Assembly (NCBI GenBank): GCA_028684915.1
Contig: JAQUEZ010000056.1
Coordinates: forward strand, 1 to 34,636
Origin: Desulfobulbus sp.
GTDB taxonomy: Bacteria; Desulfobacterota; Desulfobulbia; Desulfobulbales; Desulfobulbaceae
DNA length: 34,636 bases
Direction of reading: 5' to 3'
The position numbers and the translations under genes were made by a program. Of this stretch, positions 1-8,562 are shown in pieces (the stretch's first letter is position 1; each line of letters starts with the position of its first letter). The notes under the pieces were generated by a model that did not search any database, was not told where the DNA came from, and saw only the letters and a program-made list of their open reading frames with translations.

Positions 1-363
1 ACTTGGCCATGACGGTAAGAAGCTAGTGTGTCCAATGAATCCAAAGGGAATCATGACAAAGTATGGCGCGACCTGCTTTCGTAACATGTTGATATTACGA
101 GGCCCAACTGAATTTTGTGGCCATAGGTGCAGCATGTTCCGTCCTCCATCTGTCGTTTTGATAGGAAGTAAAAAGCCCTGAATGCGGAGGAACCAAGGAG
201 ATCTCTCACATACGTTCGAGATGACATCGGGGCGGTGGTGGTGGGTTGGTTTTCGAAGCGGCTGGTGCATGGTGCGTTACACAATAGAATAGGTTACACC
301 GCGACAATCCTTTGTTTCAATTGAACAATTTCAACAATAAAATGACATCACCCCCATAATCTC
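1..363. other. Leading intergenic stretch, no supported gene
   Basis: A plus-strand frame is open from the window edge (position 2) to a TGA at 179-181. It could be the tail of a gene entering from the left, but its roughly 59 residues match nothing I recognise. A 77-codon minus-strand frame at 51-284 is equally unconvincing. Near the right end, 312-328 is a near-palindrome (TTGTT, a T, CAATTG, AACAA) about 36 bases upstream of the flavodoxin start. It could be an operator or part of the promoter. Confidence 0.35.
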
Positions 364-831
364 ATGAGTATTACCAAAAAAAAATTATTAATCATCTACC
401 ATTCCCAGGGTGGAACCATGGAGCGGTTGGCGCGAAGATTTGCCCTCGGCGCCCGCCACGAGGAAGATGTGGAAACCATCTTTAAACCGGCTGCCGAAGC
501 CGACCAGAACGACCTGCTCCAATGCCAAGGCATCGCCATTGGTTCACCGGAATATTTCGGCACCATGGCCGGGATGATCAAGGATTTCTTTGACCGCACC
601 TATGAGAGCGCCCGGGAGAAAACCATCGGTCTGCCCTTTGTGCTCTTTGTCTGTGCGGGAAACGATGGCCGGGGCGCGGTCACCCAAATCGAACGGATCG
701 CCACCGGCTACAAATGGCGTCAGGCCTTGGAACACCTGCGCATTGTCGGTGAACCGACGAAGGATGATTTGGAGAAAATCGAAGAGTTAGGGCACACCAT
801 GGCTGCCGGCGTAGGCATGGGTATTTTTTAA
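364..831 (+). CDS. Flavodoxin/NAD(P)H:FMN oxidoreductase-like protein
   Basis: A 155-residue protein of the flavodoxin-like fold. The N-terminus reads KLLIIYHSQGGTMERLA, the classic first beta strand and phosphate-binding loop that holds FMN (S/G/T-rich loop, residues about 9-18). A second signature, GSPEYFGTMAGMIKDFFDR (about 60-78), is typical of WrbA/NADPH-dependent FMN reductases, where this loop packs on the flavin. It is expected to be cytoplasmic and to carry one- or two-electron redox chemistry; the substrate cannot be told. The start ATG at 364 has no good Shine-Dalgarno, but no internal ATG keeps the flavin loop. It converges on the amylosucrase gene 73 bases away, so it is not part of the sucrose operon. 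Confidence 0.85.
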   Translation: MSITKKKLLIIYHSQGGTMERLARRFALGARHEEDVETIFKPAAEADQNDLLQCQGIAIGSPEYFGTMAGMIKDFFDRTYESAREKTIGLPFVLFVCAGNDGRGAVTQIERIATGYKWRQALEHLRIVGEPTKDDLEKIEELGHTMAAGVGMGIF

Positions 832-904
832 CTGGATGGCTTTGTCACTCGGTCTCCCCCCAAGACTCGATGACCTGTCAAATTCGAGGATTTCCCCGTT
901 TTAG

Positions 905-2857
905 CTACCGTTCACACAACCAGTAAAATCCAAACCGTGGAATTACCAGACTGTTTTTAAAAATATCCGGGCGTTCACCACGGTATAAATCGACCAGAGG
1001 ACGATACTGCCCACCCCATTGACCAAGTTCATCTAAATTCAGATGCTGGGGTTTATCGCTGAAATTGGCCACAACAAGAACCCGCTCGTTTGATTTGTGC
1101 AGGTGATAACGCCCGAAGACGAAAAGATACGGATTTTCGACATCGAGCAGTTCCCGATTGTTAAAGTCGGCAAAAACATCAATCTCTTTGCGCACGGAGA
1201 TCATGCGCTTGATCTCGCTAAAGACTTTGTACTCCACCGTTCCCGGCGTGTTTCTGCGTTCTGCTTTTTCCCAATCAATGGATGGCCGGTGCACCCAACG
1301 AGTATCGCTCTTTTTATAGGGATCCTCTCGATAGGAATCATCGTTTAAGGAACCAAGGGCATCACCGTAATACAGCAGCGGGATGCCACCAAAAGACATG
1401 ATCATGCTATGAAGCAGAATGATCAGTTTTATTGCATCGTCAATAGCATCGTCGTCTTTAGTTTCCAGTGCATACTCAAGGCCGACCAGGGAGGCTAAGG
1501 ATCCGGAAAGACGACTGTCACCGGTCTTGGGATTCTGGCCGAAAGGTAGACCACGGGCGTGAGAGTTCTCATAATTACCCGTGAAGTAATCAACCAAAAA
1601 TTTCCGATGCTGGACAGGATCATATCCGCAGAGGAGGATGCTTCTGTCGTCAAAGCCGAATCCAATATCGTCGTGACAGCGGATATAGTTCAACCAGGTC
1701 GCCCGATCGAGTTTCACCGGCAGATTTTTGATTCCCTGATTCAATAGCCGCGCGTTTTTGGTGGCGACCGCATCCCAGAGCAGGGCCATATAGGTGGCGT
1801 TGTAGGCAATTTCGCATTCTTTGGCAATAACCGCATCCTCGCCAAAGTATTTGATCACTTCAAGAGGAGCAACAATGGCTTCTGCAATGAACACGGTCCC
1901 TGGTGCGGTCACCTGGCAACAGTCTTTGAAAAGTTGCAAAATCAGATGGGCTTCCCGCTCGTTCTGACAGGTGCTGCCGATTTTTTTCCACAGAAAGGCC
2001 ACCGCATCCAATCGAAGGACATCAGCGCCCTGATTGGCCCAGAAGAGGATGATATTGATCATTTCAATAAAAACCGATGGGTTGCTGTAATTGAGGTCCC
2101 ACTGGTAATCATTGAACACGGTCATCACCCAACGCTGCATCTCTTCGTTCCAGGTGAAATTCCCCGGCGCATTTTCCGGAAAAACCTCAGGCATGCTCTG
2201 CTCGAACATGTCCGGAACATTACGATTTTCAAAGCAGTAATAATAGTCCTGATACTTCTTTTCCCCGGCCCTGGCCTGGGCCGCCCAATAATGCTGGTTG
2301 GAGGTATGATTGACAACGACATCAAGCACTAGCAGGATATCACGTTGACGCATCTCCTGCGCTAATTGCCGAAGGTCCTCCAACGTACCGACCTCCGGAT
2401 TGATCTCGCGAAAATCGCTAATTGCATAGCCGCCATCGCTGCTCCCCTCAGGGCATTGCATAATCGGCATGACGTGGACCATATTGATGCCCAAATCCTG
2501 AAAATAATGCAACCGATCCTGGAGTCCCTGCAAGGAACCAGCAAACCCTTTGCAATAGAGCGCCATGCCCACCCATTGCTGACTGAGAAACCAGTTGTAG
2601 TCTTTTTCACGTGCCAAATCGAGCTCACGCAGTTCCAGCGGTCGCTTGATATACTGAGAGGCCATGGTTTCAACCAGCTTTTGCGCCTGTGCTTCAAAAT
2701 CGTCGCGATCACCATAGAGGCGTTGAAACAAGGAGTGGATACCGTAAAAATTTGCGCCTAAGCGGGTGTAGAAATGGCGGAGGTCCTGCTTTGAAATCTC
2801 CGGTTTAATACGGTTGAGAATATCGTTGAGCAGTGTATGAGAGACCTGTTCGTACAT
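905..2857 (-). CDS. ams: Amylosucrase (GH13 family)
   Basis: A 650-residue enzyme close to the length of Neisseria amylosucrase (636). GH13 motifs are all present: DVVVNHTS (about 179-186); LRLDAVAF with the nucleophile Asp284; FIAEAIVAP with the acid/base Glu326; and RCHDDIGFGF with the His395-Asp396 pair. Known family members split sucrose, transferring glucose to an alpha-1,4-glucan and releasing fructose. No signal peptide is seen, so it should work in the cytoplasm. It is the last gene of a minus-strand operon after sps, spp and fruK. Here it would recover glucose as glycogen-like glucan while the neighbouring kinase captures the fructose. The start is supported by a GAAGG element 7 bases upstream of the ATG. 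A sucrose hydrolase or trehalulose-forming relative is possible, but the context favours amylosucrase. Confidence 0.92.
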   Translation of the reverse strand: MYEQVSHTLLNDILNRIKPEISKQDLRHFYTRLGANFYGIHSLFQRLYGDRDDFEAQAQKLVETMASQYIKRPLELRELDLAREKDYNWFLSQQWVGMALYCKGFAGSLQGLQDRLHYFQDLGINMVHVMPIMQCPEGSSDGGYAISDFREINPEVGTLEDLRQLAQEMRQRDILLVLDVVVNHTSNQHYWAAQARAGEKKYQDYYYCFENRNVPDMFEQSMPEVFPENAPGNFTWNEEMQRWVMTVFNDYQWDLNYSNPSVFIEMINIILFWANQGADVLRLDAVAFLWKKIGSTCQNEREAHLILQLFKDCCQVTAPGTVFIAEAIVAPLEVIKYFGEDAVIAKECEIAYNATYMALLWDAVATKNARLLNQGIKNLPVKLDRATWLNYIRCHDDIGFGFDDRSILLCGYDPVQHRKFLVDYFTGNYENSHARGLPFGQNPKTGDSRLSGSLASLVGLEYALETKDDDAIDDAIKLIILLHSMIMSFGGIPLLYYGDALGSLNDDSYREDPYKKSDTRWVHRPSIDWEKAERRNTPGTVEYKVFSEIKRMISVRKEIDVFADFNNRELLDVENPYLFVFGRYHLHKSNERVLVVANFSDKPQHLNLDELGQWGGQYRPLVDLYRGERPDIFKNSLVIPRFGFYWLCER

Positions 2858-2921
2858 AAGAAAACCTTCTTAAAAAGTGAATTACACAGCCCTTGTTTTG
2901 CTGATCAATCGAGGTGATCGG

Positions 2922-3821
2922 TTACCAATCGAGAGTATTCAATGCATCCATGAACGCCTGATAAAAGCTGGGATCGGTTGTTATCGCCCCCCGCAGGCCA
3001 ATCACCTTGCCTGCAAAATACTGGGCGCGGCGTACGGTTTGAGCAATTGGCCACCCGGCCCGCAGTCCATGAATAAACACGGCACTGAACGCATCACCGG
3101 CCCCGACGGTATCCATAACCTGGCTGGCTGGCTCCGCCCCAAAAACGTGCATTTCGCCAGACATTTCCCTGACCAGAGCACCCTGTTCGCCACGGGTGAC
3201 AATCAACTGCTCAAGAGCACACTCGGCCTGCAACGCCGCCATCTGCTGCTGGATATCTGTCCCCGTAGGTGCGAGTAACTGCAATTCATGTTCATTCATC
3301 TTGGCCCAGTGCGCGTTGTGCAACAAACTGAGGACCACCTCCCGCTGCCACCATGGCGTTCGCAGATTAACATCGAGAAATATCTGCAGTTTTTTTCTTT
3401 GTGTGAGCTCGTGCAATGCCTGGAATGAAGACGGGTGACGCAAGGCAAGCGTCCCATGATACAGCATCCCACCTTCGACGAGATCATCGGGGAGCTTGGC
3501 TGCATCGATAAAATCATAGGCACTATCGGCAATGATATCATAGCTCGGTTCATTATTGACGATACGTACCTCAACCCGTCCGGTTGGATGCTTGGTATCA
3601 ATCTGGACAGCGCTATTCTCCATTCCCCAGCTGTCCATGGCCTGCACGATCCTGGAACCGGAGGCATCTTCCCCTATTCTGGAGATAAAGAGGGGGTGAT
3701 CGCCGAGCGCCTGCAGGTGCCAGGCTACATTGAACGGGGCGCCCCCCAGGATCTGCTCCCCGGTTGGAAAACAATCAAAAAGCACTTCACCGAAAATTGA
3801 GAGTTCTGCTCGCTTGTTCAT
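2922..3821 (-). CDS. fruK: Fructokinase, PfkB-family carbohydrate kinase
   Basis: A 299-residue ribokinase/PfkB-family sugar kinase. The N-terminal GGAPFNVAWHLQALG (about 26-40) is the first PfkB signature. DTVGAGDAFSAVF (about 237-249) is the second, with the anion hole and catalytic base Asp243. It would phosphorylate fructose with ATP. It lies between sucrose-phosphate phosphatase and amylosucrase, so its substrate is most likely the fructose released by amylosucrase. The fruK name follows its use in methanotroph sucrose clusters, not the fructose-1-phosphate kinase of E. coli. No clear Shine-Dalgarno precedes the ATG at 3821. The 134-base gap to spp carries part of a dispersed repeat, which may change translation or mRNA stability of the downstream half of the operon. 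Confidence 0.9.
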   Translation of the reverse strand: MNKRAELSIFGEVLFDCFPTGEQILGGAPFNVAWHLQALGDHPLFISRIGEDASGSRIVQAMDSWGMENSAVQIDTKHPTGRVEVRIVNNEPSYDIIADSAYDFIDAAKLPDDLVEGGMLYHGTLALRHPSSFQALHELTQRKKLQIFLDVNLRTPWWQREVVLSLLHNAHWAKMNEHELQLLAPTGTDIQQQMAALQAECALEQLIVTRGEQGALVREMSGEMHVFGAEPASQVMDTVGAGDAFSAVFIHGLRAGWPIAQTVRRAQYFAGKVIGLRGAITTDPSFYQAFMDALNTLDW

Positions 3822-3903
3822 TATTGTCGTTATTAGACGTCGAGGCGGAAACGATGTTCCACGCGTTGTAGGTTACCGTCGAGCTTTTTACAAAAGGAAA
3901 AAT

Positions 3904-3951
3904 GATGGCGCCGTAAACACTTTGATATCCTGCGTCGCAGCTTTTTTCCCC
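3904..3951 (-). repeat. Partial copy of the GATGG-CGTAAAAA element (copy H)
   Basis: The sequence starting GATGGCGCCGTAAACAC and running through TGCGTCGCAGCTTTTTT matches, in reverse orientation, the right half of the full copy at 7551-7710 (GATGGCGTCGTAAAAAC, then TGCGTCGCAGCGTTTTT). No left half was found, so it is a fragment. It sits inside the sucrose operon, between spp and fruK, within 5 bases of the spp stop. Confidence 0.7.
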
Positions 3952-3955
3952 GCGA

Positions 3956-4795
3956 TCACAGATCCAGTGCACGGACGATTTCCGGGGCGAAAAACGCCAT
4001 ACCCTGCAGAACCCCGGCAGCATAATTTCCGCCTAAAGGGGGAATATCTGACTGTGCCAGATACAGGCTCTCGCGGACACCGTTTTGTTGCGCAAGGTTC
4101 AGCGCCTGTTCTTTGGTCGCGGTGTCCGCATTGGCCACCAGAATGGAACGGATCGAGCTCCCCATAACCATCAGATCGTTGCCGCTATCCCCAGCAAACA
4201 AAATTTCGTCTTGATGGTAGCCCAAATACCAGGCTAAAAATTCGATACCATGCAGTTTGGTCGCATTTCGGGGCAGCACATCCAAGAGGCCGATCTGTTG
4301 CGGTTCGTCGATACTCCAGATCAGACTGGCATCAACGCCGAGCTGGGCCAAACAATGGCCAACCCGGCCCATGACGCGCTCTTGATCCGCATCCAAGCCC
4401 AAATAAAAGCTTACTTTAAACGCATTTTGTTTAGAGACTTCTTGCAAGGTCAGTTCTTGAATATCATCCAGCGCCTCTTTGAGTTGAGCGTGGTTCTTTC
4501 CAGCCCAATCAGGGGCGATCTGCTCCTGCCAAGAGACAAGTTCCCGCCACTGCCCCTTGTTGTGTTCATAGATCCTGGTACCGACATCGGTAATCGCGTA
4601 TGCCGGTATGGGCAGTTGATATTCTGCAATAGCCTGCTCGGTCAAATGCAGATCACGCCCGGTCACGTAGACCAGGCTGAGCTGGGGCAAAGTGCACAGC
4701 TGTTGAAACAGCTCCCGCGCACGCGGATGTTCGGGTTGGTGACCGTTTGGGATGAGGGTTCGATCCATATCGGTGCAGAGCAGCAACCTATTCAT
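3956..4795 (-). CDS. spp: Sucrose-6-phosphate phosphatase (HAD-IIB family)
   Basis: A 279-residue HAD phosphatase. Motif I is DMDRT, with nucleophile Asp9 and acid/base Asp11. Motif IV is FAGDSGNDLMVM near residue 200, the Mg-binding acidic loop. The size and C2-type cap between them fit the HAD-IIB group that holds sucrose-phosphatase and mannosylglycerate phosphatase. The upstream partner is sucrose-phosphate synthase, so the substrate is most likely sucrose-6-phosphate. A longer frame opens at 4879, but the extra 28 residues overlap sps and precede the conserved LLLCTDMD strand. The ATG at 4795 overlaps the sps stop by 8 bases (ATGAATAG), implying coupled translation. Confidence 0.9.
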   Translation of the reverse strand: MNRLLLCTDMDRTLIPNGHQPEHPRARELFQQLCTLPQLSLVYVTGRDLHLTEQAIAEYQLPIPAYAITDVGTRIYEHNKGQWRELVSWQEQIAPDWAGKNHAQLKEALDDIQELTLQEVSKQNAFKVSFYLGLDADQERVMGRVGHCLAQLGVDASLIWSIDEPQQIGLLDVLPRNATKLHGIEFLAWYLGYHQDEILFAGDSGNDLMVMGSSIRSILVANADTATKEQALNLAQQNGVRESLYLAQSDIPPLGGNYAAGVLQGMAFFAPEIVRALDL

Positions 4796-6956
4796 GGCCT
4801 TTGTCTCCGATGGCCCGCGGATTCTTGCATTCGCCGAAAAAATCGTAGAACTCGATGGCCTCAAGAATTCCGGCGGCATAGGACTGCCGGGAAAAATAGA
4901 TCCGTTCTATATCCTCCAACTGTGAGACTTCCTCATGATGGCGATTAGCCACGACCGCCGCCAGGGTATTCCCGCGCATCATATCCTCGTCGGCTCCTGA
5001 ACCGCCTGCAACGAACACCTTGTCCAGCTCGAGCCGCAGCTGCTGCACCACATAACGCAAAGCCATGCCCTTGGAAGCCCGCAGCGGCAGAATATCCAAA
5101 AACTGGCCAAAGGCGGTTTGCATAAAAACGGCCTGTTCTTCCCGGTAGAGGATCTGTTTGATCTCTTCGATATCGGCAATTTCCGGATCAATGTAATAGC
5201 TGAGCTTAAAACGGCTCTGCTCAGAGGCCTTTTGCAATTTAAGGCCGGGAAGATCGGTGAGCAGGGCTTTAACGATGCGTGGCGTCCACTGATGGTCGAT
5301 ATGTTTTGCCCAGGCCGTATCATAGGTGAGTTTGGGCGCATGAAAGATCTCGGTTCCACTACTGGTGATCAGCACATCCGGTTCCGGAATATGATGTTTT
5401 TTCATCAGTTTCAAGGTGGAATCAAAACGCCTTCCCGTGGCGATGATAAAGTAACTGCTCGTTCGCTGCCACCTGAGCTGTTCAAGCAACTGTTCAAGCG
5501 ATTTATCATCACCGATCAAGTTCAGGTCAAGATCGCTGACGATGGCCCGATCACAGTACAGATGCTGGCGCCGCCGTACTTGTTTACGCGACAGCCGCTC
5601 CGAGCGATCGACGATCGGCTTGACGATCTCTATATACCGCTGGGCATGCGCATCCCAGGAATAATGTTCCCGTACGCCCTGCAGGCCATTAGCTGAACAC
5701 TGGTGCCAGATATCCCGGTCTACCAGCAGTTTGACGATGGCATCGGCTATGGTTTGGGACTCCAGCGGATTGATGAGAAAACCGTTTTGGCAGTTATGAA
5801 TGATATCTTTAGGCCCGCCGTCTTCGGTGGCCACGATGGGCATGCCGCTGGCTGCCGCCTCGATTAAAGTCAAACCAAAGGGTTCGGTGAGCCCCGGATT
5901 GACAAAAACACCGCCGGAGTTGGCGGCGATTCGATAAATCAGCGGCACCTGGTCCCTACGGTGGTGCTTAGGCATGGTCACTTTGCTGTAGAGATCATAG
6001 CGATCAATCGCAATCAACAACTCGCGAAAAACCTCCTGCGCCCCTTCATCAAGCTCATCGATATCATCACGGTTACCGGCAATGATGACCAGGTTGGCTA
6101 ACTCCTGTAGGCGTTCGCTCTGGCCAAAGGCCTCAACCAGCGCGGTGATGTTTTTACGCTGATCGGGTCGAGAAAGGGCCAGGATGATCGGTTTTTGCGG
6201 ATCTTTAAGATGGGTTGTCAGCGAGTGAAACAGGGCGCTTTCTTTTTCGTCCCCGACAGGCGGTTTGAACTGATTGAGATTGGTCCCCGGAGGAATAACC
6301 CGCATCTGCTCCGGCTGATAGTAATCATAGAGTTCGTACTGTTCGGCAATTTCTTGATGGGTACTGGTGATCACTCGTTCCGCAGTGGAAAGAGTTTGCT
6401 CTTCCGCTTCAATCCGGCGGCTCATGTTGAACCGAGTTTCGATTTCATCGGCATTAAGGCCACTTGCCAGCAGACGACTCCGCTTTACCCGCCCAAGGGA
6501 ATGACCGGTGTGAATAAGGGGAATGCCGAGTTGATTGGCCAGAAACGACCCCACATAACCGGCATCGGCGTAATGACTGTGGAGAATATCGGGGAAAGAA
6601 TTGTTTTCCTGGAAAAAGTTAACCAGATTATCGGCAAAAAAATCGAGATGGTCCCACAACTGTTCCTTGGGGAGATACTGTTCAGGCCCGGCGTCAATGC
6701 GAACAATCCGCAGATTGTCACCAAGAATTTCCAGGGGTTGCGCATAGTCGGTGGAGACACCAGCATCAACCACTCGTTGGGTGACCAAGTCGACCCTGGC
6801 TATGCCTTGTTGCTTGGCTAATGCCTGGGCAAGTTCGACAACATAAAGTGTCTGGCCGCCGGTATCGGCATCGCGACCGAGCTCGAGATTCCGTCCGCGA
6901 ATCAATCCATGAATACTTAATAATACAACGTAGATTCCTTGTTCATTTTTATTCAT
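4788..6956 (-). CDS. sps: Sucrose-phosphate synthase with fused HAD domain
   Basis: A 722-residue two-domain protein. Residues about 1-450 are a GT-B (GT4) glycosyltransferase. It has SIHGLIRGRNLELGRDADTGGQ at the N-terminus (sucrose synthase/SPS signature), HSHYADAGYVG, and the nucleotide-sugar site LTEPFGLTLIEAAASGMPIVAT. It joins UDP- (or ADP-) glucose to fructose-6-phosphate. The C-terminal 240 residues are a HAD-IIB domain with SDLDLN as motif I and VAGGSGADEDM as motif IV. The usual Thr/Ser of motif I (DxDxT) is Asn here, so this domain may be weak or structural, which fits the separate phosphatase gene next door. The ATG at 6956 follows AGAGGA by 6 bases; the longer frame to 6998 lacks support. 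It is the first gene of the four-gene sucrose operon. Confidence 0.93.
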   Translation of the reverse strand: MNKNEQGIYVVLLSIHGLIRGRNLELGRDADTGGQTLYVVELAQALAKQQGIARVDLVTQRVVDAGVSTDYAQPLEILGDNLRIVRIDAGPEQYLPKEQLWDHLDFFADNLVNFFQENNSFPDILHSHYADAGYVGSFLANQLGIPLIHTGHSLGRVKRSRLLASGLNADEIETRFNMSRRIEAEEQTLSTAERVITSTHQEIAEQYELYDYYQPEQMRVIPPGTNLNQFKPPVGDEKESALFHSLTTHLKDPQKPIILALSRPDQRKNITALVEAFGQSERLQELANLVIIAGNRDDIDELDEGAQEVFRELLIAIDRYDLYSKVTMPKHHRRDQVPLIYRIAANSGGVFVNPGLTEPFGLTLIEAAASGMPIVATEDGGPKDIIHNCQNGFLINPLESQTIADAIVKLLVDRDIWHQCSANGLQGVREHYSWDAHAQRYIEIVKPIVDRSERLSRKQVRRRQHLYCDRAIVSDLDLNLIGDDKSLEQLLEQLRWQRTSSYFIIATGRRFDSTLKLMKKHHIPEPDVLITSSGTEIFHAPKLTYDTAWAKHIDHQWTPRIVKALLTDLPGLKLQKASEQSRFKLSYYIDPEIADIEEIKQILYREEQAVFMQTAFGQFLDILPLRASKGMALRYVVQQLRLELDKVFVAGGSGADEDMMRGNTLAAVVANRHHEEVSQLEDIERIYFSRQSYAAGILEAIEFYDFFGECKNPRAIGDKGHE

Positions 6957-7032
6957 CAATTCCTCTTTGATCTTCAGTTTCCACTCAACATTGAGCAAAA
7001 AATGACAGTTATTCTAATAGGAAGTGAAATAT

Positions 7033-7172
7033 GACGGCCTAGTAAAAGTCAAAATCCAAGAAGTTATGCAGCAGAGTTCTCGAGAGCTTTCACGAGAACG
7101 ACAAATATTAAGAATTTTTATTTGGAGTTGTGACGAATGGTTTTCCGCCCTTTGGAGTTTTACAAGACCATC
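7033..7172. repeat. Diverged terminal-inverted-repeat element (copy G)
   Basis: The left end GACGGCCTAGTAAAAGTC and the right end, read in reverse, GATGGTCTTGTAAAACTCC, are degenerate versions of the family ends GATGGACTCGTAAAAAGTCC. The core differs from the other copies. It has an inverted repeat (TTCTCG, spacer, CGAGAA) and the word CGAGAACGACAAA (7093-7105), also found at 14588 and 25653. It lies in the untranslated leader between the candidate sps promoter and the sps start. Confidence 0.55.
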
Positions 7173-7269
7173 GTATTTGCGCCAATGTTCAGCAGCGGAG
7201 CGTGGTAAAAATGAAAAGCGTAAAATGTTCACATCTGATAACAGGCGCAGCACACAATACAATTCTATA

Positions 7270-7298
7270 TAAGTACAACAGGTTATGTGTATAGTCAA
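7270..7298 (-). promoter_or_regulatory. Candidate sigma70 promoter for the sucrose operon
   Basis: On the minus strand, TTGACT (7298-7293) is followed by a 17-base spacer and TACTTA (7275-7270), a fair match to TTGACA/TATAAT. It would give a leader of about 300 bases before sps, running through repeat copy G. No other good promoter was seen closer to sps. This is inferred from sequence only. Confidence 0.4.
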
Positions 7299-7350
7299 CC
7301 CCCATGAGAGTGGCTCACCGCCATAACAGATCGAATTTATTAAAATTTTC

Positions 7351-7389
7351 AAACAAAAAAAACAGCATGAAAATTGCCGTCATGCTGTT
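7351..7389 (-). terminator. Rho-independent terminator downstream of the SDR gene
   Basis: A perfect 10-bp stem, AACAGCATGA and TCATGCTGTT, with a 9-base loop. On the minus strand it is followed directly by a run of about eight T. It would end transcripts arriving from the short-chain dehydrogenase gene (minus strand, stop at 7709), after passing repeat copy A. Confidence 0.8.
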
Positions 7390-7550
7390 CATTCACAAGG
7401 GAAAGGAGCTGTTTTTTAAGAAAAGAATGAGAAATTCCCACGGAGATGCAATAAAACCCGCCGGAGCAAATCAATATTGGAGGATCGGAAGCAGCCGCGT
7501 GGAGGTTGAAGAGGAATGACGGGATCACCTCATTGCCCCTGTTTACTCAT

Positions 7551-7710
7551 GGTGGACTCGTAAAAAGTCCATCACACTCTAAGAGATGGCTAAGTAAAAA
7601 CACAGATATACAATGAGTAGTGTTTTTTTGGCGTGAAGGCATACATCAGGTATGTCGAGTGTCGAGAAAAACGCTGCGACGCAGAAAATCGAAGTTTTTA
7701 CGACGCCATC
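7551..7710 (+). repeat. Full-length MITE-like element (copy A)
   Basis: The longest copy of the family, about 160 bp. The left end reads GGTGGACTCGTAAAAAGTCC and the right end, read in reverse, GATGGCGTCGTAAAAACTTC, giving imperfect terminal inverted repeats. The body has CTCTAAGAGATGGCTAAG, then ATATACAA, a small hairpin CATAC-ATCAG-GTATG and CTGCG-AC-GCAG. No coding capacity. Its right end overlaps the stop codon of the SDR gene. Much of the body is shared with the copies at 9989, 14070 and 24296. Confidence 0.8.
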
Positions 7711-8464
7711 AATCATGGTAGATCATTTTCCTGGTCATGCCTCCATCAACGACAAAGGACTGACCGGTGATAAAACCAGCTTCCGCTGAGAGCAGATAGG
7801 CCACCAGCGATGCCACATCCTCGGCCTGTCCCACTCGCCCAACCGGATGTTGCAGGTGATCCTCGGCGCCCAGATGCACTGGATTGCAACGCGACTGTTT
7901 CTGCAAACCACTGACATCGATCCAGCCAGGCAGCACCGCATTGACCCGCACCTGATGGGCGAGGCTCATGGCTAGGGCATGGGTGAGGCTGACCAAGCCC
8001 CCCTTTGAGGCCGAGTAGGCTTCGGTATCAGCCTCCGACTGCAAAGCTCGAGTGGAGGCGATGTTAACGATGCCCCCCTTTGTCTTCACCAAATGCGGAA
8101 CAGTATATTTGACCATGAGAAAGGCGCCGGTAAGGTTGACCCGAAGCACCTGCTCCCAGGCGGTCAGCGACAGCTCGCTCACCGCAATACGCTTGGGGTT
8201 GGTGATGCCCGCGTTGTTCACCAGACCATCGATATGGCCGAATCGTAACATGGCCGCATCGATACAAGCCCGTACCGATTCCTCATCGCCGACATCGGCA
8301 TGAAAAAAAGCACAGTGCTCCGCTTTGCCCAGCAGGTGCAAGAGTTCCTCACCGGCCTCCTGGTCATTGTCGACAATAGCCACTGCCGTTTTCCTGGTCA
8401 GCAAATATTCGACAATGCCCCGGCCGATCCCCTGGGCGCCACCGGTGACAATCACGGTTTGCAT
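7709..8464 (-). CDS. Short-chain dehydrogenase/reductase (SDR)
   Basis: A 251-residue classical SDR. The NAD(P)-binding motif TGGAQGIG (about 7-14) follows the first beta strand. An Asp at the end of strand 2 (AIVDND) hints at NAD preference. NNAG is in the middle, and the active-site Ser is in NIASTRALQ with YSASK supplying the catalytic Tyr and Lys. The C-terminus FITGQSFVVDGGMT is typical of the family. It would oxidise or reduce an alcohol/ketone; the substrate is unknown. The ATG at 8464 has AGGAG upstream; the in-frame extension to 8548 overlaps a terminator and is unlikely. The TGA stop is formed at the boundary with repeat copy A, so the last residues (after GGMTRK) may have been altered by that insertion. 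Confidence 0.9.
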   Translation of the reverse strand: MQTVIVTGGAQGIGRGIVEYLLTRKTAVAIVDNDQEAGEELLHLLGKAEHCAFFHADVGDEESVRACIDAAMLRFGHIDGLVNNAGITNPKRIAVSELSLTAWEQVLRVNLTGAFLMVKYTVPHLVKTKGGIVNIASTRALQSEADTEAYSASKGGLVSLTHALAMSLAHQVRVNAVLPGWIDVSGLQKQSRCNPVHLGAEDHLQHPVGRVGQAEDVASLVAYLLSAEAGFITGQSFVVDGGMTRKMIYHD

Positions 8465-8505
8465 TCCCTTTCTCCTCATGTTCCGCTCAGTTCCAAAGGG
8501 CACAG

Positions 8506-8534
8506 AAAAAACCTCCGCCACACAGTGCCGGAGG
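8506..8534 (-). terminator. Rho-independent terminator after the YceI gene
   Basis: Read on the minus strand: CCTCCG and CGGAGG, extended by CAC/GTG across one G-G mismatch, with a TGT loop, followed by TTTTTT. It lies 28 bases past the yceI-like stop and separates that operon from the SDR gene, which must then have its own promoter or depend on read-through. Confidence 0.85.
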
Positions 8535-8562
8535 GTAAACAACATCATTGGTCGCTGGACAT

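Noticed and set aside
51..284. 77-codon minus-strand frame at the left edge
   Set aside because: No family resemblance, no ribosome site, and odd residue content; probably chance.
7304..7519. 71-codon plus-strand frame
   Set aside because: It contains the two arms of a rho-independent terminator and has no family signal.
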